From Larus michahellis (taxonomy: Eukaryota; Chordata; Aves; Charadriiformes; Laridae), in contig NC_133899.1 of assembly GCF_964199755.1 (NCBI RefSeq), positions 1,488,001 to 1,552,000 of the forward strand: 64,000 nt of DNA. Direction: 5' to 3'. The notes beneath the pieces are model-generated. The model worked only from the letters and a program-made list of their open reading frames with translations, was not told the origin of the DNA and did no database searches. Positions 35,584-50,500 of the stretch are shown here, piece after piece. Both the position numbers and the translations under genes were made by a program. The first letter of the stretch is position 1. Each line of letters begins with the position of its first letter.

Positions 35584-38500
35584 GTAGGAGTGACTGTCCT
35601 CCAGGGCGTGTTACTGTGGTGTGTCCGGAGCTGTGTCCTGCTCAGGCCTCACTGAATGGAGTCCACCTGGAGGACGCAGAGCCAGAGAAGCTGCCTGACT
35701 CCCCAGCTCTTTCCCAGGGGCTGTAAAAGCAGGGTGCCAGATCAGATGAAAAAAGGGCTTCATCTGGGCTTTAGAGGGCTGTAGTTCAGGAGAAAACATT
35801 AAGTGGAAAATCAGTGCCTTCAAACAGAGCTTCAGCCAATGTCTCGTGAACAGAAATTTGGAGTAACGTCTAATAGAAGCCTTTATGGAGCAGATGTGGG
35901 AGAGCTCTGGCCTCCGTGAGCAGCTCTGGCCAAAGGATAAGATGGGTGGGAGAGCTGGTACTGCAGACTGCTTGGGGCTAAAATAGTCTGGCCCCTGTGT
36001 GTTTGGGTTTAAGCACAAGACATGGCCTTTCTCTGCTGCCTGCGTGTTTCTTCTGGTACATCAGAGATAAAGGCAGGAAGGCTTCTAATCTGTGATTGGT
36101 GATTGTGAAGCTTGATGTTTTTAGGAAGAAACGCGTTTGGGCTACAAAATCTCTGGTAAAAATCACTGAGCTGTGATCTAGAGCTGCTTACCTGTTGTGT
36201 GGGAGAGCCGTGTCATTACTGGCTTCCAGTTGAGAGAGATGATTAAGGAAACAGATGATTCCATGCTGGTTCCCTGTGCAGGCGTTATGTTGGGCTACGA
36301 ATGTGTGATCTCAAGAACAGCTTTGAGATGACAGTGCTGTAGTGAAACGGCACGGTCCTTGTTAACACAGTTCGTGTTCCAAAGGCGAATGAGAGAGAAG
36401 GGATTTCAGCAGAGTTTTTAATGTATCTGGCTGTCAAAGCCAAAGGGAAATCTTGTGCGGTTAAGTTATGCGTCTTGGGTGTATTTTAAAATCTATTGCT
36501 GAAGAGTAAACTTTTCTTTTTCTGCATACAGTGTCTGATGCCATCCATATGCAGAAGGAGTGGAGCTTTACAAGAACTTGTTCGCTGCTCACTACCTTGT
36601 ATCGCAAAGTATGTGTGCCTGGTTTCACAAAGAGAACTTTACTATGTTGGGTTTATATTCATTGAAATATCTGAAATTAGGTTATTTAAAAACAGCGTGT
36701 TCCGGTTGCAGAGTCTGAACCAGCTGCTGGGAATTGTAGGCAGGATGCAGCATGAAGAAAAAGCACTACAGGGACTTTTGTGCAAAGCTCTTAATGAGAA
36801 CAAATATAATAATTGAGGATGTGAGTTTTTACTCTTACAGAATATGACGTGACTTCTGAAAGAATTGGAATATTACCATTTATTTTAGCCAATGCTGGTT
36901 TCAAGGCAGAAGGATACCTGGCCCTGGAAAGCTGATGCAAAAGATGCATGCAGGATAGCTTTTTCAAAAGTCACGCAAAAGACATGTTAATCTTGACAGT
37001 GTATTTCACTCTTCTGGGTGGCTGTATGTCATAGCTAAAATGAATTGCTGTCACTCTTCCAGCTGTTTGTGGCATTCAGTGCAAAGGAGTTGATCTGGCA
37101 GCTGCAGCAAGTCCTGGAGACTCACGAGGTGAACTGGCAGCACGTCCTGTCCTGTGTTTCCACGCTGGTAATCTGTCAGGCCGAGGCTGAGCAGCTCTTC
37201 AAAGGTAAGCAGGTATTGGCAAGCCTGCGGGCTCACGTGTGCTTGTTGCTTCTCAGGTACTGAAGAGGGAAACCATGCCGACTGGTGTAGCAGCACAGTC
37301 ATTTGTAGTTGCTGTTTTGAGGTTCCTGCATGGAAAAGAACAGCAGAAAATCTGCTTTTCCATTCAGACATTCAGTGGTGACGTGTATGGCAGGCGTTGT
37401 GCCTGACGCTTCTCAAACTCAGTGTACAGTGAAGAGTTGTTATTTGATACTTTCATTATTAATTGGAGTAGTGATTACCGAAGGTTAGTTCTTCTATCTC
37501 ACCTTTGCTAGCAGACCTTGTTTGTTAGAGTTCCTCACTGATTATCTCATTGCTGGACTACCTGCAATTCTTACAAGTTGAAATCCTAGAGTATTTGACC
37601 ATTGGAAGGGCATGAAAAAATGTGAGTCCTGAAGGTTCCCCAGGCTGCAATACACGTCCTTCTTTATGTGGCAGATGTTTTATCACAGATATTTGTTTTC
37701 ATTTACTGTAGAAAATGACAGCACAGTTGTCAGGAGCAAAGTTTGAGATTATTGCTTTATGTTTCTAGATCTACTGAGCCATCTCCTCATAAAGGCTTTT
37801 GAGAATTATGATATGGAAAATATGATCACTGCATTCCTGATAGCTCGTCAGGCTGCTCTAGAGGGCCCTGCTGTGTTCATGCCTTACTCTGAATGGTTTA
37901 AGGTAAGACTAAATGAGGCCTGACTGGTACTCTTTGTTTTAAGTATGTGAGAAACCTGCGCATGTGGAGTGTTCTGCTGCACAGCAGGATAGCCAGGAAT
38001 TGGAGGGGGGGGTGAGAAAGAGTAAGAAGTGATTGTGTTGGTATTAGGAATGATTTAATATTTATTACTGCCTTTATGTCTGCAAAGAATATATTTATTT
38101 GGCTTTCTCTGGTCTTCCCTCCTTTCATCTTTTAAGTCCATCTTGCCTCCTCTAGTTATTTGTCAGGAATGCAGACATGTAATTCCTGTTATAATCAGAA
38201 TCTTGGATGTATTTCAGTATCTTGATAACCAGCACTGTTGTTATTGCATAAGTTGTGGGTTATTGCAGATGAAGCATTCCTGTTTCCTGGATGTTTGCAT
38301 GCAGTTGTAATTGCTGTGTTTGACCTTATAGATAATTGGTCGTTAGCTTTTAGTTGTAAACATGTAGGTATTTTAGGTATGCAAATCTCCACATAATTTA
38401 AACCTTTAATTCCTTTGTATGAGTTGGCAAATCTAAATTCAGCCTTTGCTGATAGTGTTCAGGTTGTATCAGAAGGTAAACTAATCACGTTCTGTATAGT

Positions 38501-41500
38501 CCTCAGCCTGGCTTCTTTTCCTTATAATGCCCAGATAAAACTGCGTAGAAACTGTCAGATTTGTGGTTCCCTCATGAACCTCAATCCTTTGGTGCATTTT
38601 GGTGTTGCCATCTTTAACTCCTTCAAGCGTTCTCATGGTAGCAGACCAGAACAAACTTTGAGCAGCCACGGCAGGCTTTCTGGAAACTGGACAAAGAAAC
38701 TCAAAAAAAACTTCCATAGAGACTTCTAAAAATTTTCTCTGGAGACCTTTCCCGATAACCATTCCCTTGACAGGAAGCAGATATCTGTAATGGATGTCTG
38801 GGATTTGTGTGCCGAGTTTAGCACGGTGCCGAGATGGGGATTTTCTCCACGCTGAAAAGCTGCGTTGTTGGTTTCCCCATTTCAGGCTTCCTTTGGGAAC
38901 GCTGGTGGTCACCACGGGAGCAGTAAGAAAGCTCTCGTCTTCCTCTTTGAGTTCTTGTCAGAGCTAGTGCCCTTTGAAGCAGCGCCGTACTTGAAGGTGA
39001 GAAGATGCTAATATTGATGGTTTTCTAAAGACTGATACCGAACTGCTCCAAAGAGAACGTACTTGTGCCTTTGACTAGGTTCAGATGATTGTTGTTATTA
39101 TTCTAGTGATTGCATTGTGTTTCTTTGACTAGGTTCAGCTTATTGTTAATGTTATAATAATTGCATTCCTTCTGATACCTTATTTCAGGGAGAAAAGGTT
39201 TTTGAATAAGGAGGTACAAGATTTTTTTATTTACTTTACAAGAAGGAGAATTCCTTTCATAGGGTTAAATTTAAGCACTCCAGTGATTTTGTTTGGTGTT
39301 TGTTGTCGGGAAAAATTGCATGTTGGTGCCCATGAAAACAGCTTATCTTAAAACAAGCAATAACATCCTCTTTGAGGAATATTTGAAGTAAATGACTGTA
39401 AACGTTAACCAGAATATTACACTAATTTCCTGGAAAAAATGGCAAATCTTGTTTTGAATATCACATTTCAGGTCCATATAATGTACCCGCCTTTTGTGCC
39501 TGCAAAACATCGGTCTGTTCTCTTGGAGTACATCACTCTGGCTAAAACCAGACTGGCCGACCTCAAGGTTAGTAAAAATCATCTGTTTGAAAAGAGTTCT
39601 TTCTGGATCTGTTAAAATAGTAGCTGTGTTGTGACCGTGTGCATCTCTCGGTAACCTCACACAGGTTGCTATAGAAGATATGGGGCTCTATGAAGACTTG
39701 TCTTCCACCGATGAATCTGTGCAGGTACTGCTGGTCTGTCTAACAGCTTTCTCATCACTCATGCCCCTTTTCCTCTGGAGAAGAGCTTAGGTTATCCACC
39801 TATTCCTACCAAGTTTGAGCATGCTGCCAAATCTTCTCCAGCCCTAAGACAGAGGGATTAGTGGCTGTAAATATGCAGACTCTCCCCAGATTTCATGAAC
39901 ACTAGAGTTACGCAGGGGACAAATAGACTGTGATTAATATTCTATGATGAGGCTGAAGAGGAACTCGGTAATTAGCCAGCCAGCTACTGGCCAAGCAGCA
40001 CCTACATTAGCCAGCCAGTCAGCACCTGCTGTTTGAAGCAGGAAAGCGCTGGCTGCCTCTTGCCCATCCTGTGCTGTGGGGGTATAGAAAATAAATGGCA
40101 AATTCTGTGGGGGAGGATTTAAGGGACAAAGGGAGATGTAATGGCGTTGTATGGTGTGGGGATGCAGAGCCCAGGTTTGCAGGAACTGGGGCTGCGTTAG
40201 CTCTGCTGGTTGGCCAGCATGTTACAGTGGTGACACTTCCCTCGATGGATTTGCTCCCTGTGATTTGATCACATAGGAAAGCATTTTATATATAGCTTGA
40301 TTCTTTTCAGTATAGCATGTCGTCTATTTGGTATCGTATCCCAAGTGTTCACATTTAAAGGAGGTTTGGGGAGGGCATCTACAGTCTGCACTTTCACACT
40401 GTAGTTCATGATAAGTTTTTGGGTAACAACAGTAATCGATAAGGCAGCATCGGGCTCTATTGCTCCTTCCTATATATTGATCACGAGTATGGCAGTCGAG
40501 GGGGCCTCATCTGTAGAGTCAGTCACCTGGAGTACAGGAAGCACGCCTGGTGACAGGGTAGTTGAATGTACGGCAATGAAATCTAGTCCTGTGATGAGCT
40601 GAAAGTCAAAAGTGAAGATTTTAACTTCTTCCAAGTTTAATCTGTTTGTCCATTGAGAAACTGGCCCGGGTTGTTGCAGTCTTAATGTCTTACGGCTCGA
40701 ACAAGAGAAAGCTGGGGTGGCAGTCCCTCTGCCTGGGGTGTAGTAGTATGGGCTGGAAGCAAAGATTATGAGTGTTAATTCCAGGTGTACAAACTAAAAT
40801 AGAATAATAATAAACCAAATTCAGAACAGAAAAGATACTATCCCCATGAGGGACAATTGAATAAACAATGTGATGTTAAGCAGGAGTATCTGCTGCAGTT
40901 GCTGTAGGAGGTGTGCGCAGAACTACTGGGACCTTTGGACTGTCCCAGAAGAGCTGTTATAAATAACTGCCTTATCGAGGCAGGCCGATGGTTCAGGCCC
41001 TGTTTCTCCCTCCTGCAGTTTTAGTCTGCGTATCAGGTACTTCTTGTTATTCAGTTGTGTTCCTTCAGTCACTTCCCGTCACAGCAGAAACAGCTGTTAC
41101 TAACCCTGAAAGAACAAGCAGGGAAGATTATTGTTATCCTTGATTTCTCACAACATCTTTATCTCATTGTTACTTGTGTGAGCCAGCCCCAGGGCCAGGC
41201 ACTTCGTGACGTTGAAAAGGCCCTTCAGATATTTGAAAACACGAGGAAGATCCCAACATCTGTGATAGAAGCCAGGTACCGTGTGCTTCTCAAGTCATCT
41301 TGTTTTTAGCTATAATAATAATATAAGCGAAATCCAAATTACAAAACAAGGAAAACTGAGGATGTGAGCAAAGGAGATTTTGGGATGTTCTTCCCGTATT
41401 AGCCACTTCCTCCGTACTCATCTAAATAGAGGCTATTTGTGCAGAGTGAAAAGGCATATGCACACCTGCAAGAGAAGTCCACAATTGTTATAATAAATAA

Positions 41501-44500
41501 GAAGCAAAATTAAAGAAATGAATAACTATTGGCTAATGTGAGCTTGATTTGTCTGTGGTTATTCATGTTTCCATGAATATTTCTTACTTGCAGGAGCCAA
41601 ACTAATTCTTGAGGTAATGAAATGGCACTTTGCATCTTTGCCATGCTTAATATTTTACTGTATTTCTTTTCCATCTCAGTATTTTCAGGCGACCATATTA
41701 TACTTCCTGGTTTCTTCCTGCTTTGCTCAGACCACGTGTGGTTAGTATTTGCTTTCTTTTTCTTTTTTTTTGATCCTCCCATTGAGATGTGTGTTTGTAG
41801 ACAGGTAATTTGCACCTAACCTGTCTGTTTTTCGTTTGCAGCTCCCTAAAACCCCAGATGTGCGCATGACTTTTATAGATTCTTTAAAGAGGTATTAAGA
41901 TTCCCCAGCATTATTTTCTGTGCTTCTGGACTTTCTCTTCAGAACACTTCATTTTACATCAGATTATCGGAGGCTTTGATACCTTGTTTACAAAACACCG
42001 AGTGCTGGCTAACCCTTGGCAGGGCTTCCTGGCCGGGCTTCCTGGCCAGGCTTCTGGCTTGCAGGTTGTGGATGGGTTATCTGTGTAGCTTACCTCTATA
42101 GATAGCTTATCTGTATAGGCGAATGTCTTCAGTTCTGTAATTAGTCCTCTAACCACTCTGAACCCATTATCTAGAAGTTGTCCAATGCAGCCCTTTGACT
42201 GCAGGCCAGGTATATTTTTATGCAAACTTTGGACAATGCTCCCGAATATAAAATTTCACCCCACCCTGTGAAAAGCCTCCCTCTTTTTGGAAGAGGGTAT
42301 GGGAGAAGGGGAAGATGAAACTTAAATGTGTGTTAATGCTTTATGAGCAGTTCTTAAGGGACGCCAGGATAATGTCCCAGGAGAACGCAGCCCCTCTTGG
42401 AACTCCAGCTTGTCCTGTATACACGTTTAAAAGTGCTTTTCTGCATTGCAGAAACAGCTTTGTTTTAAATCCAGTAATTCCTCTGTAACCTTTCATGAAG
42501 AAAAAATGTTTGCAACGCTGCCTGCAAATGAGGCATTCGGTCCTGCCTCGTCATTCCAGTCAGACTGTAAAAAAAAAGACTGGATCATTTTTTAAAATTA
42601 AAGTTGTAAGAGAAGCGGCCGAGTCCTAGGGAGCCTCATGTAATGTGTTCTCGGTATTGAGTGCCGGCCCAGCAAGTGTTGGAGGTCAAACTTTGATCTC
42701 CGTCACATTAGTGTTTCAGGGGTGCGAATACTGCATGTCACATAACTTAAACTCTTATGTGATCTTAGACACGTCCTACGTATGAAATAGGTATTAATGC
42801 ATGCGTTAATAATATATATAGTATTGTTTTTGTGTAGTGTGTTACACATGTATAATACCTGCCATGAAAGCCCTGGATATAAATTTCTGGCCTTCATGTC
42901 AGATGATGATTAAAAAAATGCTTCAGATGTTCTGTATGCTTTGGAGCTTCTGTAATTACATTTCATAGCGTAGCTGTTGTTTATGCTTATATTTAATAAA
43001 GCTGAAGTTTGAATGTGGTTATGTGGTATAATAAATCTCTTTTTTTTTTTATTTTTAATTATAGAGCTGATAAAATACCCCCAAACTTGTACTCCACGTA
43101 TATACAAGCCTGTTGTGCTATGAAAGAGAAAATGCTACAAGGTAAAAAATACATTTACTTATGGATCAGTTTGAAGAAAAGTTAGTATTTCCATTGATGC
43201 CCTCCTGAATTTAAAATTTTCAAAAGTGACAGCTGATCATGTCTGTAATCTGTCTGTAAATATGTGTATGTTCCTTATGTCTTACTGAGGTATTAAGTCG
43301 TTAACTCTCATAATGACTTTCTCTGCCTATCCTGCTCGGGTGGGATTTTTGCAGTCCGCGCGGAGCTCTGTGCTGTGCTGAGGCTGCAAATGATGCCTGA
43401 GCAAGCTGATTTAAATCTGGCTCAAATACATCTCCATGAATCAGCGTTTGCAGCTACAACGCTTCTCGGCTCCCGCGAGCCCGGGGTGTGAACCTGCTGT
43501 GTCGATCCCTTGCGTAATAGCACTTGTGCTGTCTGAAGTCACCATCGTCCCCTTTTAAGAATGGATTACTCTGTGTGACTGAGATCTGGGGAAACAGGAG
43601 GGGCCGGGAGCGGAGCCAGCCGTGAAGGGATGGCAGTCGCTTAGTTTACACGCGCCTGGGTGGGAGGGCCCCACCACTAATTTTGGGTCCCCTCACTGTA
43701 GCCACGTTGCTGGCGCAGTGCGTGTCAGCGTAATAGATATTTAATGAGCTCTCCTATCTCTTTCAGCAAGTGGGCATTTCAAACGCATCTTAAAAGGGGC
43801 AGCGGCCTCACCACAGGTTTATACGAAATGAAAAGGTCGGGCTGGTGAGCAGACATAGTTCCCAGAGTGTGGTGGAGATAAGCGTACTCCGTGTATGGAG
43901 ACAAAATCTATCATTGACTCCCACTCGGGGCACTTTGAAGCTTTCTGGAGATGCTGTATGTGGAGAGGCGTGACAAAGCGGTCCCGGGGAACCGCAGATG
44001 TGCAGCAGTCTGGCTGTGGAGGTTGTCCTGGCAACCGGCAGGGATGAAGGATCCCTTCCTGCCGGGGTCGGCGGGATCCCAACGGGCAGCCAGAGCTCTG
44101 CAGGAGTCCTTGAATTGCCAGTGACCTCTAGTGGCACAGCCTGAGCCCTGTCCCCTGCGTCCTAATCTTGTCCACTGCATCCTAATCCATCCCTGGGGCT
44201 CTTGCGGAGGGACTGGATTTAGGGCAGGATTGAGTATTGGCCAGCTCTAAGCCTGCCCTGTTTGTTAGTGCTCACTCTTGCGCATAAAGGTGACCCAGCA
44301 GTCTCCTAAAACCTTGTTGCTTTACAGCGTGTTTATAATGACTATTAATTTTAACCTTTTGTTATTTACTTCTCTTGTTCATGGTTGAGTTATTTCTGGC
44401 CCGTGTACAAGATGCTGTTCCTGTCGAACAAACTCTATGGGTGGTTTTTGAGGCTGTGCTGTGGCAGCTTGTTGCTGGTGGCTAGTGGTAAAAGGCATTT

Positions 44501-47500
44501 CCTTTTATTCTTCTTCTAACCAGAAACCAGAATAGACTAACATGTAACATCTGGAGATGTTGCATGGTGTTGGGCTAGAGGAGAAGCCGATGATGTAGTA
44601 TTCACGCTGTAATGCATGTATTTTGAGACTGGTTCCAGTCTTTTGGGGACAGCAAATGTTTCTGTGAGGGGCAGAGAGCTAAAGCAAGTAGGACGAAAAC
44701 TCTGGGAGAACTCTTTTGCCTCTTGTCTTTAAAAACTGAATTCCTTTCTGCAGCTAGACATAAACTCATAAATGATTTAACAAATAGTAACTTTTGAATG
44801 TAAAACCAAAGCTGTATATGTGGTAGATTGACACTTTGGGGGTCTGTTATAGAAAAGTAAATGCTGCTTTTCCAGAAAATGCATGCTGAGTTTGCTGAAT
44901 GTGTTTTAGGAATTGATATAATGCACAAAGGAGAGGATAGTGTGTTGCATTTCTCTCTTACTTGTCTAGATGAATCAAAAGTAGAGACCTGCCATTCCAA
45001 AGAGCCTGTTGAGCAGCTGGAGGCTGACCTGGCTGCGCTAAGGATGCTGATTGTGGACCAGGCTAAACATGAAGGTATGCAGGAAGGCAAGTTATAACTA
45101 CCCATAATTGTCTGTTATAAAAGCTGCGTTAATACACAGTGGCTAATGCTAGCCAAAGCAACTGCAGTAGTTACTTGCCACTGGTACCTGAAAATGGTAA
45201 TCTTTCAGACCTCTGTAATCCTTCCAGCTACGAATGTATATATTTTAATGTCTGACGTATTTCCCATGCTTGAACTTCAGGTCTGTGCCTTTGTGACACT
45301 TGCTTGGTACCACACTGACCTTTGCGAGATGGGCAGCCCCATTCGTGGGGCTCGCCTGGTGACTTGGGCCCCCTTGTGAAGGCTGTTTCCCTTCTGGTGT
45401 GAGAATCTGCTCTTGATGTGTGTTGGTAGTAGTACTGGGGAAAAAAATGCTTCTTCTAAAATGAAGATGATGATCACTGTGTTCCAGATAATTTTTTTTT
45501 TTTTTTTTTCTCATTAAAGCTTTCCATAACGTACTTTGGGCTCTGATCAATTAAAGTGTATATTTCACTTGTTCTTCTTGTTGTGTGGAGTTGGAAATCC
45601 TTTATGCCTTCTGTCCTGGTTCTCCTCCTGTTACTTTCCTGCAGATGTGCCAGCACAGATTGCAGTGATTTCTGACAGACTCAAAAGCGTCTTGGGTCAC
45701 AGCAGTGATGAGAATGAAGCTGCTACTTTGAATTCTCCAATCCAAGTCGACACTTCTGCCCCCAGGCTGGAACCGTGCCATCAGAGAGTGAGTACCATCT
45801 GGCTTGGGGTGAGAAACGAGGGGGTTGAGTAGGTAAAAGTGCATCTGGACAGTATGTGTGAAAGGTTGCTTTGTCTGTGGAGAACAAGAAATACATTCTC
45901 CTTTTGTCTGCCTTGTGCACAGACTGTTCATGTGCTTTAACCTCCTGGAAGTTGTTGGATGTCTGGTGGCGAGATCTAGAGATATGTTCTCTATGTTCTA
46001 TCAGAGCAATCCTGTGATGAGCTAGGCTTTCTTCACCAGACTTGTCTAGATATTTGTCGTGTGCTGGGATCATTCCTGGGCTGTTACGGGCCTAACTTTC
46101 CACCTCCTTTTAGTGCCAGTGGGTCTGTAGGAGTTGTGAAAGTCACTAACCAATCTGTCTCCTTTTTTTAATGTTGGGAAACATAATATATATGCAGCAT
46201 AAAACTACATCCAGATATCCAACCCAACAAGTAGGAATTAGCAGCGTGTCTCTTATTCCAGGTTGTTGATCTTCTGCTGACATCATTCTGCCAAAACCTA
46301 ATAGCCGCTTCCTATTTTAACCCTCCTGACAGGTAAGATGCAAGTAAAAGAGTAGGGAAATCAAAACTGATTAATATGCTAGAATTCCAACGCTTGTGCA
46401 GGCGTGAGGAGGGACTTCTGATTGTTCATACTGTGCCAGGCTGGCAATTGCAGGCTGCTTTATTCTGAATTTCTGTAATCTAAGAACTAATGGGCTTTGA
46501 TGTATACGTGTAAATAGAACACGTCTCTCCTCTGTTGTTACTGATCTCTTCAAAAAAAGGTGGCGTTTGTCTCTGCTTTGTGCTCTGTGACAACTTGTTA
46601 AAACTTTCCACAAATACTACGTGCTCAGGTTGGCATTTTCGGCTCAGTGGTGGGGGATGGGGAACGAAGCAAATTCTTTTTCTCCAGGAACTAGTTGCTG
46701 GCTGGCGCTAGAGATCAGGAGGGGACAATGCTTGTCTCTTGACAGCGAGCACTGATGTGTCTTCGGGGTGTCTTTTGGCACGTTCAGCATTCATCTCTAA
46801 TGCCATTTCTAATATAAAATGAGTGAGGCATGAAGACTGATGCTGCAGGCACAGGAAGAGCAGCATGATACACCTTCTCTCTGCCTCCTGTCCCCTCTTC
46901 CCCCTGGAAGTGGCTCTGTTTGATTCAGGCCTGTGTGAGGAGGGAGAGGTAGCACTCCTCCACCACTGGAAGGACTCTAACGCCATCTCCTTCGTGATGT
47001 AATACAATTCTGTAAACATTATGGTTAACGCTTCAGTGGAAAATGGCTTTCTTGGAAGAAACCAGTGTCCTGACAAGTGCCTGTGATCCCGGTGGCTGAT
47101 GGTACTGAGCTGGGTGGCTGCCTCTCTGGAGTGCAGCACGCTTTGGCAACCAGTGCATCTTTCCCTCGCTTTTACGCTGTTTTGCCCTGGAGCAGATGAG
47201 CCTGTATTGAAAAACCATACAGAAAAGCAGCTGGGATAAACAAGAGTGTCCCGGGAAACTGTTTCTAAACCCAGCTCACCATCCGATCTCTTCTGAGGCT
47301 CTTTTTCTCTCAGATGGGTGGGAAAGTCCCTCCCTCCCTTCCTGTTTTCCAACAGGACCATGTCATAGTAATTCCTTTTTGCTTTTGCTCTTGCTTTGTT
47401 TTTTGATCCCGTTTATTGCTCTGCCTCTGTTTGCCTTGTCCTCTCTGTCTGAAAAAAGCTGTCTGTGCCCCAGGCAGCTTCCTCCTCTCCTTGCCAGGTC

Positions 47501-50500
47501 AGAGCACCTCTGACTAGATCTTACCCAGTATTTGAGGCAGGGCGCCGGTGGAGTTCGTGTCTTTGTAGGGGTCCTCTGTTCAGGTACTCCAAAAATTACG
47601 CTTCCTTTGAGCCTGTAAATGGAATGATAATTGTCCTGTATTTACAGACAAGCGTGGCTCAGGTTCATAGTGTTTAAGCATTTTTAAATACCTTTTCCTG
47701 TATTGGGGATAAAAAGCCACGTAAGATGAGCATGTGGTTTTTACCTTCTGCAGGCAGGGCCCATGTCTTTCCTTGTTTGTGAAGATGATGTGCGGACACA
47801 AGAATCTCTTACCTGCCCTTCTGGGCAGGCTCTGCCAGCTTATTTATCATCAGGTTAGTTTTCCAACCGCAGATCCTATGGTTATAGTGTGCTAAAGGCT
47901 ATCCTGGCTCCATTTCCTGAGCTGTGGGGCATGTACCTGTCTGGATTGCACTGTGGGGGACTTTGCTAGCTCTCAGGCTTCCAAAAAAACCCCACTTAAT
48001 TTCAGAGTAGTAGTGTGGGCTTGCTCTCAGGAATGCGAGACGAATGTTTTTCTACAGACTTGCTACTGTAGTAGGTTAATGCATGCTGAGGTATATTTTT
48101 AACAGAAGCTAAAATAAGCAAGTTTATGAACAGAGGTGAAAGAAAATAGTAGAACGCCTAATTCCTAAGCTTCCATGTTGAATATTTCAGTTGTACGCAC
48201 TTTTTAAAAATAAAAGACCCCCAAATCTGGGATGCAGCAGTGCATGGTTTTCTTTTAAAGAAATGTTGGTTTTATTTCCTTTACCCTGTGATACTGCAAG
48301 GATGAAATTAAAAGGCTGATAGACTAGATCAGCTGTCATAGAAGCTAAAAAGTCTTGGAAGTCTCAAATTCTGGGGTGAATTTACAGCTAGTTGCTTCAA
48401 GTTACTCTGTCACAGAAACACAAATTTTGCTGCAGGTTGACCAAAGATAGCTGTACAATTTCAAGGAAGGAAGAACATGTTTGATGTAACTGATGTCTCT
48501 AATCTGCTAAATTGATATCACAGCACTAATTAGTCAATGGGCAGAAGCAATGTTCTGCTACTTGATTAATTCCGAGTTTTTTCTGAGAAAGGTTGTTTTA
48601 TTACAAATTAAACGTCTCCATCTTTTCGGTTACTTATGTTTGCCTTGCAGGGTCCTTCCCTAAATGATGCTCACATTTTAGGACTAGCAGCTTTTGTGAT
48701 CCACTTAAATGAATCTAGAGCTTTAATTCCCGAGGTGGAAGCCAATTTTGGGATTTCCCAGCCTGTTCCTGAAAAGGTCCTTTCCATTTCTGAGTACTGC
48801 AACTCCTTGCTAGTGTGCAGGACGGAGGAGTCGTTTGCCTTCTGCATGAGGTGAGATTGTGCATGTACCACATCCTTGCTTCCCCAGGTGATGGGTTTAG
48901 GTTTGCCACAGGAGTGGTGCTGGTAAAGCTCTTGAGGAGCTTTTTTTCCTTGCGGAGAATTTCCAGAGCATCTGTAGGTGTTTGTGCTGCACAGAGGTGG
49001 TACGCAGAGAAACAGGGTGATGGTGGTCCCATGTGAAACAGCATCTTGATGATTGTACTGCCTGCTGGAGAAAGGACTGACTGGATGCTGTCAAGGGTTT
49101 TAGTGTAGCCTCTGATTCTGAAATTTGTGCCGTTAACGTACTTGGGGTTGGGAGCACATAAATAGAAGTGGTCCCAAAAGCAAATAGGTTTGGGACATAT
49201 TGGTGAAAAGCATTTTTAACACTCAGTCTTTGTTTTGACTTTGGACTTTCATGAGTGGGAAAAGATATGATTGAACCAACCAGATAACAGAGTTCTTTCT
49301 TTTTGTCTATCAGGTTTTGCACTGCAGCAGCATCTTACCTTATGTGCAAGTTTCCAGCCTGTTCTCATGAAGATTTCTGTGCCTTGCTTCCTCCTAGTCT
49401 TGTTAAAAAGGTAAAAGGAAAAAAGTTTTGCTATTACTTATGAGACAGATCAGTCTCAGTTCAATTTCCTGCTGCCAGACTCCTTGTGCAACTCTAACTT
49501 GTACAAAGAAAACTATATAAAAATGTGTCTTTGTGTATCCTCCCATCTTACCATCTTTTGTATTTGCTTGTTTGGGAGCTTCACACAACCAGAGGTTGCA
49601 CTGAGCCTTTTTTGTGGTGAAAATGTTGCAGGGGTTTTATGCCTTTGTTTTAGCTGCAGTACATTGTGCCACGGCTGTGCTTGGAAGCTCGGGGAATCCT
49701 GTGCGAGGAGGGCAATACTGACCTAATCTGGAGTTCCCTGTCATGCCCCTCTCTAAACTACAAAAGAGCCAGTCTCTGTTTATGGAAGCAAGCACGCTTT
49801 CAAGAGCTCTTGAAAGAAAAAGCGTTTCAGGTATAAATCTTTTCCATGACTTAAGTTCACACTGTAATCCTCATTTTTCAGATCTGCCCTTTACAGTTTC
49901 CTTATTGGTGATAAAAAGTCTCTTGTAAAAAACTTAATGCCTGGAAAGTTGGTCTGACAGTTGGAAGATGTCATGTGTGCTAGGTTACATGCTCAGTGTT
50001 ATTTCTAGATTTTGGTGGTGGTGATAAGGTAGAAATAGAAAACTAGAGGTAAAGCTCTTGTGTCCTATTTATTGCAAAAGCAGAAAGCAAGATATACCGT
50101 ATCAGTAAGAAAATGATCAGGAAGTATAGAGAAAAGACCTGTCCGCCACCTTAGCTTCGTACTGTGTACTGTCTATGAAGTGACGGTGAGTCAAATAACT
50201 GAAAATACTTGCTTTTTTTGGAGCTTTGTCTAAATGTCAATGTTCTCCTCAACCACCTGTGTAGCTTGGGTTGTTTGGCTCTGCCTCGCTATGAAGTGGG
50301 TTAACAACTCAGATATTCTCTTTATACCATCCGTGCAATGTATCTGATTTGACAGGTTTTCTTTTTTTGACCTAGTTCATATAAAACCAGTTTGTCTTTG
50401 TGCAGAGGAGTTTCTCATGTTACTAGAATGACTCCTTGTGCTTGGCTAGCTTGATGCACAGGGCTGAAATACCTTTGCGTTATAACCTTTCTTTGATGCT

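Noticed and set aside
43340-43500. GC-richer, CpG-containing block in FANCA intron 21 as a possible exon or conserved element
   Set aside because: No splice-bounded frame fits between exons 21 and 22, which already join in phase; I could not assign it to a repeat family.
46708-47361. Minus-strand open frame of 217 codons inside FANCA intron 24
   Set aside because: No family similarity and no splice or promoter support; its length is compatible with chance.
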